From: Bordetella genomosp. 10
GTDB lineage: Bacteria; Pseudomonadota; Gammaproteobacteria; Burkholderiales; Burkholderiaceae_B
Length of the DNA: 64,000 nucleotides
Direction: 5' to 3'
Assembly (NCBI RefSeq): GCF_002261225.1
Contig: NZ_NEVM01000001.1
Location: forward strand, 434,001 to 498,000
Both the position numbers and the translations under genes were made by a program. Positions 60,948 to 64,000 of this stretch are shown in pieces. The notes below the pieces were generated by a model. That model did not search any database, was not told the DNA's origin, and worked only from the letters and a program-made list of their open reading frames with translations. Each line of letters starts with the position of its first letter. The first letter of the stretch is position 1.

Positions 60948-62447
60948 TCAGCGGACCTCGGCCGCCTGGCCGCCGGTCCCGCCGAGCGCCAACCGGTCGC
61001 TGCGCCAGCCGCCGCCCAGGCCCTTGATCAGGGCGGCGCTGGCCGCCAGGCGGCTTTGCTGGATCTGCAAGGCGGTTTCTTCGTTGGACAAGGCGGTGGC
61101 TTGCGCGGTCACCACCGTGGTGTAGGACTGCGTGCCGGCCTGGTACTCGTTCAGGGCGATGACGACGGCCTGCCGCGCCAGCGCCAGGGCTTCGTCCTGC
61201 GCCGTGGCCTGGTTGGCCAGCACGCGCAGGTTGGACAATTCATCCTCCACGTCCTGGAAGGCGGCCAGCACCGTCTGCCGGTAGTTGGCGACGCTCTGAT
61301 CGTAGGCGGCCTTGGCGGCATCGGCCGCGGCGGATCGCGCGCCGCCGTCGAACAGGGTCTGGCTGCCGCTGGCGACCAGGGACCACAGCGCATTGGCGGC
61401 CGAGAACAGCGGCGACGCGCCGGAATAGCCGGCCGCCGCCGACAGCGTGACGGACGGATACCAGGCGGCCTCGGCGACGCCGATCAGGGCGTTCTGTTGC
61501 TGCATCGTGCGCTCGGCCTGCGCGATGTCGGGGCGGCGCTCCAGCAGCTCGGACGGCAGGCCGGCGGGAATCTGCGGAATACGCGCCGGCATTGCGCCGG
61601 CCGCGATGCTGAGGTCGGCGGGCGGCTTGCCGATCAGCAGCGCGATCGCATGTTCGTATTGGTCGCGCAACTGCTCGCTGGCGATGGCCGACGCGCGCGC
61701 CGAGGCCAGTTGGGTCTGCGCGGTGATCACGTCCGAACGCGCGGCCACGCCGGCGCCGTACTGGTTCTGCGTAATGGACAGGCTGCGCTCGTAGGCCTGC
61801 ACGGTGTCGCGCAGTAGACGGCCCAGCGCATCCTGGTAGCGCAGCGCGAAGTAGTCGGTCACCAGCTCCGCCTGGGCCGACAAGGTCAGGTCGGCCAGTT
61901 CGGCGGCGCTCGCCTGGGCGCTGGCCTGGTCGCTTTCGACCTGGCGCCGCACCTTGCCCCACAGATCCAGGTCCCAACTGGCGCTGGCTTCGAGCTCGCG
62001 CGTGGTGCCGGTGCTGCCCTTGCTGCGCGCGCGGGTGAGCGAGGGGTCGACGGCCAGGGTCGGCGCGAGATTCGCCCGCGCCTCGCGCACGACGGCCAGG
62101 GCCTGGCGATAGGCCGCCTCGTACGCCTTCAGGTTCTGGTTGCCCACGGAGACCTGGGCGGCCAGCCCGTCGAGCACGGGATCCTGGTAGATCTCCCACC
62201 ACGCGCCGCGCGGCGCCGCGCCCGGTTCGGCGAGCTTCCATCCGGCCGGCGCGGCGGGCGCCTCCTTGAAGGCGAGCGGCGTGGGCGCGTCGGGCCGGCG
62301 GTAGTCGGGGCCCACGGCGCAGGCTTGCAGCGCCAGCAGGAGGGGCAGGGCAAGGCCGGCGGCCAGGCGCTTGAACGAGGACTTCATGATGCGGGACGGC
62401 ATGATGCGGGGCTTCACGGTGCGGGACTTCATGGTGCAGGACTTCAT
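60948..62447 (-). CDS. Outer-membrane efflux lipoprotein, NodT/OprM family
   Basis: 499 residues if started at ATG 62447, which overlaps the stop of the pump gene (ATGA, 62444-62447). ATG 62387 (MKSSFKRLAAGLALPLLLALQACAVG) would give a standard signal. Lipobox LQAC, then GPDYRRPDAPTP, the two OEP repeats (about 60-270 and 285-490) with WWEIYQDPVLDGLAAQ, SWDLDLWGKVRRQVESD and SELLERRPDIAQAERTMQQQNALIGVAEAAWYP. Trimers form the outer-membrane channel for the RND pump. The five-residue repeat at the N-terminus is coded by a 15-base minisatellite (62381-62455). Confidence 0.92.
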   Translation of the reverse strand: MKSCTMKSRTVKPRIMPSRIMKSSFKRLAAGLALPLLLALQACAVGPDYRRPDAPTPLAFKEAPAAPAGWKLAEPGAAPRGAWWEIYQDPVLDGLAAQVSVGNQNLKAYEAAYRQALAVVREARANLAPTLAVDPSLTRARSKGSTGTTRELEASASWDLDLWGKVRRQVESDQASAQASAAELADLTLSAQAELVTDYFALRYQDALGRLLRDTVQAYERSLSITQNQYGAGVAARSDVITAQTQLASARASAIASEQLRDQYEHAIALLIGKPPADLSIAAGAMPARIPQIPAGLPSELLERRPDIAQAERTMQQQNALIGVAEAAWYPSVTLSAAAGYSGASPLFSAANALWSLVASGSQTLFDGGARSAAADAAKAAYDQSVANYRQTVLAAFQDVEDELSNLRVLANQATAQDEALALARQAVVIALNEYQAGTQSYTTVVTAQATALSNEETALQIQQSRLAASAALIKGLGGGWRSDRLALGGTGGQAAEVR

Positions 62448-62455
62448 GGCGCGGC
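62381..62455. repeat. 15-base degenerate tandem repeat, five units, at the start of the channel gene
   Basis: Units at 62381-62395, 62396-62410, 62411-62425, 62426-62440 and 62441-62455 follow the pattern ACTTCATGGTGCGGG with few changes. On the coding strand they encode MKSCT, MKSRT, VKPRI, MPSRI, MKSSF. Four of the five units offer an ATG in frame, so the number of units changes the number of possible starts and the length of the basic leader without shifting the frame. Confidence 0.85.
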
Positions 62456-64000
62456 ATCGGCGTGGGGTTGCGCCGGGATGCCGCGGCGCCGGCGCCAGGC
62501 GGCGAGCGCGCGCTGGCGCCAGCGGTCCAGATAGAGGTAGACCACGGGCGTGGTGTAGAGCGTCAGCACCTGGCTGACGATCAGGCCGCCGATGATGGAG
62601 ATGCCCAGCGGCCGGCGCAGCTCCGAGCCCATGCCGTGGTCCAGCACCAGCGGCACCGCGCCCAGCAGGGCGGCGCAGGTGGTCATCATGATGGGCCGGA
62701 AGCGCAGCAGGCAGGCGCGGTGGATGGCTTGCGCCGGCGCCAGGCCTTCGTTGCGCTCGGCGTCGATGGCGAAGTCCACCATCATGATGGCGTTCTTCTT
62801 GACGATGCCGATCAGCAGGAAGACGCCGATCAGCGCGATGACGGTGAACTCCGTATCGGTCAGCAGCAGCGCCAGCACCGCGCCCACGCCGGCCGAAGGC
62901 AGCGTGGAGAGGATGGTCAGGGGATGGACGTAGCTCTCGTAGAGGATGCCCAGCACGACGTACACCGCCAGCAGCGCGGCGGCGATCAGCCACGGCATGG
63001 TCGACACCACCGACATCGAGGCGCCGGCCGTGCCGGCGAAGCCGCCATGCACCGTCACCGGCATGTGCAGGTCGGCGACGGCCTGCTGGATGGCCTTCGT
63101 GGCATCGTCCAGCGTATGGCCCGGCGCCAGGTTGAAGGAGAGGGTGACGGCCACGGCCTGGCCCTGGTGGTTGACCGACACCGGCGTGGAGGCCGCTTCC
63201 AGCCGCGCGAAGGCCGCCAGCGGGACCATGGTGGAGCCGCTGGTGCTCACGGCCGTGCCGCTGGACGCCTTGCCGGCGCTGGTGGCGATGGCGTTGGTGG
63301 CCGCGTTCGTGGCGGAGGCGGAGCTGCTTGTCGAACCGGAGGAGGAAGACGTCGTGGACGTGTCCGTGCCGCTGACCAGCCCGGACGAGGCATTGGTCGA
63401 CGAGGTGCCGCTGGCCGTCTCGCCGGACGTGCTCACATAGACCTGTTGCAGCGACGCGGGATCCTGCAGGTATTGCGGCGCCAGTTCCATCACCACGTGG
63501 TACTGGTTCTGCTGCTTGTAGATGGTGGAGACCTGGCGTTCGCCGAAGGCATCGTAGAGCGTGGCGTCGATGGCGTCGGGCGTGATGCCGTAGCGGGCGG
63601 CGGTGGGCCGGTCGACCACGACGCGGGTCTCCAGGCCGCCCGCCTGCCGGTCGGAGACGACGTCGGCCAGCGCCGGGCTGGCCTTCAGGGCCTCGGCCAG
63701 CCTGGCGGCCCACAGGCTGACGCTCGCCGAGTCGTCGCCCTGCAAGGTGTACTGGAACTGGGCGAAGCTCATGCGGCCGCCGATGAACAGGTCCTGGCGC
63801 GGAAACATCATCAGCCGGGCGCCGGGAATATCGGCCAGCTTGGCGCGCAGCCGCGCCATCACCTCGAAGGCCGAGGCGCTGCGCTGGTCCAGCGGTTTCA
63901 GCGTGATGTCGTTCATGGCCTGGTTGGTGCCCCGCCCGCCGGTGAAACCCACCACCGTCTGCACCGCGGGATCGGCCTGCACGATGGCCATGGCCTGGTG
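62444..64000 (-). CDS. RND multidrug efflux pump inner-membrane subunit, 5' end outside window
   Basis: The C-terminal part (about 518 residues from the first Met in the window) of a protein usually about 1030-1050 long. Porter-domain motifs AKLADIPGARLMMFPRQDLFIGGRMSFAQFQYTLQG and DAFGERQVSTIYKQQNQYHVV are MdtC-like. HMN-type membrane segments include GVFLLIGIVKKNAIMMVDFAIDAERN, RFRPIMMTTCAALLGAVPL and GSELRRPLGISIIGGLIVSQVLTLYTTPVVYLYLD. A Ser/Thr/Ala-rich insertion of about 66 residues interrupts the periplasmic domain (63233-63430). Overlaps the channel gene by four bases. Confidence 0.93.
   Translation of the reverse strand, partial: HQAMAIVQADPAVQTVVGFTGGRGTNQAMNDITLKPLDQRSASAFEVMARLRAKLADIPGARLMMFPRQDLFIGGRMSFAQFQYTLQGDDSASVSLWAARLAEALKASPALADVVSDRQAGGLETRVVVDRPTAARYGITPDAIDATLYDAFGERQVSTIYKQQNQYHVVMELAPQYLQDPASLQQVYVSTSGETASGTSSTNASSGLVSGTDTSTTSSSSGSTSSSASATNAATNAIATSAGKASSGTAVSTSGSTMVPLAAFARLEAASTPVSVNHQGQAVAVTLSFNLAPGHTLDDATKAIQQAVADLHMPVTVHGGFAGTAGASMSVVSTMPWLIAAALLAVYVVLGILYESYVHPLTILSTLPSAGVGAVLALLLTDTEFTVIALIGVFLLIGIVKKNAIMMVDFAIDAERNEGLAPAQAIHRACLLRFRPIMMTTCAALLGAVPLVLDHGMGSELRRPLGISIIGGLIVSQVLTLYTTPVVYLYLDRWRQRALAAWRRRRGIPAQPHADAAP
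63233..63430 (-). other. Ser/Thr/Ala-rich low-complexity insertion in the RND pump
   Basis: Codes for about 66 residues (188-253 of the part in the window) composed almost only of Ser, Thr, Ala, Gly, Asn and Val (for example TSTTSSSSGSTSSSASATNA). It sits between VYV and MVPLAAFARLE. MdtC proteins have only a short loop there. The reading frame is kept. Confidence 0.85.

Noticed and set aside
1..64000. CRISPR array, prophage or insertion sequence
   Set aside because: No regularly spaced repeats, no terminal inverted repeats with a transposase frame, and no integrase or phage structural genes are visible.

Overview
The window is high-GC, densely coded DNA from what is most likely an Alcaligenaceae betaproteobacterium (Bordetella or Achromobacter type). 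This is inferred from five Bug/TctC-type periplasmic receptors without membrane partners, six LysR regulators, many small acid-catabolism operons, and codon and base use. I see no rRNA, tRNA, CRISPR array, integrase or insertion sequence. The first and last genes run off the window.

Left part (1-12958). A ten-gene minus-strand operon runs from an aminotransferase (start 9928) through 5-oxoprolinase-like subunits B, C and A and a polyamine-type ABC importer to an MFS exporter and a truncated 2-hydroxyacid dehydrogenase. Several junctions are 4-base ATGA overlaps. A LysR gene and a divergent alcohol dehydrogenase/HxlR regulator pair follow. 13113-21858 is a CoA-linked acid degradation region with two CaiB-type CoA-transferases, a thiolase, an enoyl-CoA hydratase, an acyl-CoA dehydrogenase, two Bug receptors and a LysR regulator.

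Middle (22062-40917). An MsbA-like ABC exporter, a tiny lipoprotein and a LysR gene precede a plus-strand operon for a guanidino or amino-acid compound: polar amino-acid ABC receptor, two permeases, ureohydrolase, a broken ABC ATPase, a Rid protein and an ArgE-like deacetylase. Two methyl-accepting chemotaxis genes (30648 and 39262) share about 110 bases of promoter-region sequence. Between them lie a Bug receptor with an amidohydrolase, two overlapping LysR genes, a CitMHS transporter and an acid-sugar dehydratase-like enolase-superfamily enzyme.

Island (about 41380-44100). A lower-GC, two-gene cassette encodes a MazG-like nucleotide pyrophosphohydrolase and a 638-residue protein joining a PD-(D/E)XK-like nuclease region to a Schlafen-group-3/DUF2075-type helicase. 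A perfect 19-base palindrome overlaps its predicted -10 box. This looks like a small, repressible defence-type module and is the most interesting part of the window.

Right part (44129-64000). An EamA exporter, YghU, an HTH-citrate synthase fusion divergent from a dehydrogenase/SDR/Bug operon, a GCS2 ligase, the tRNA 2-selenouridine synthase SelU, a small reductase, a GlcG/HbpS-type protein and LysR pair, an orphan SecD-head protein, two MmgE/PrpD paralogues around a Bug receptor, and the end of an RND efflux operon. The RND pump carries a Ser/Thr-rich insertion. The outer-membrane channel gene begins in a 15-base minisatellite.
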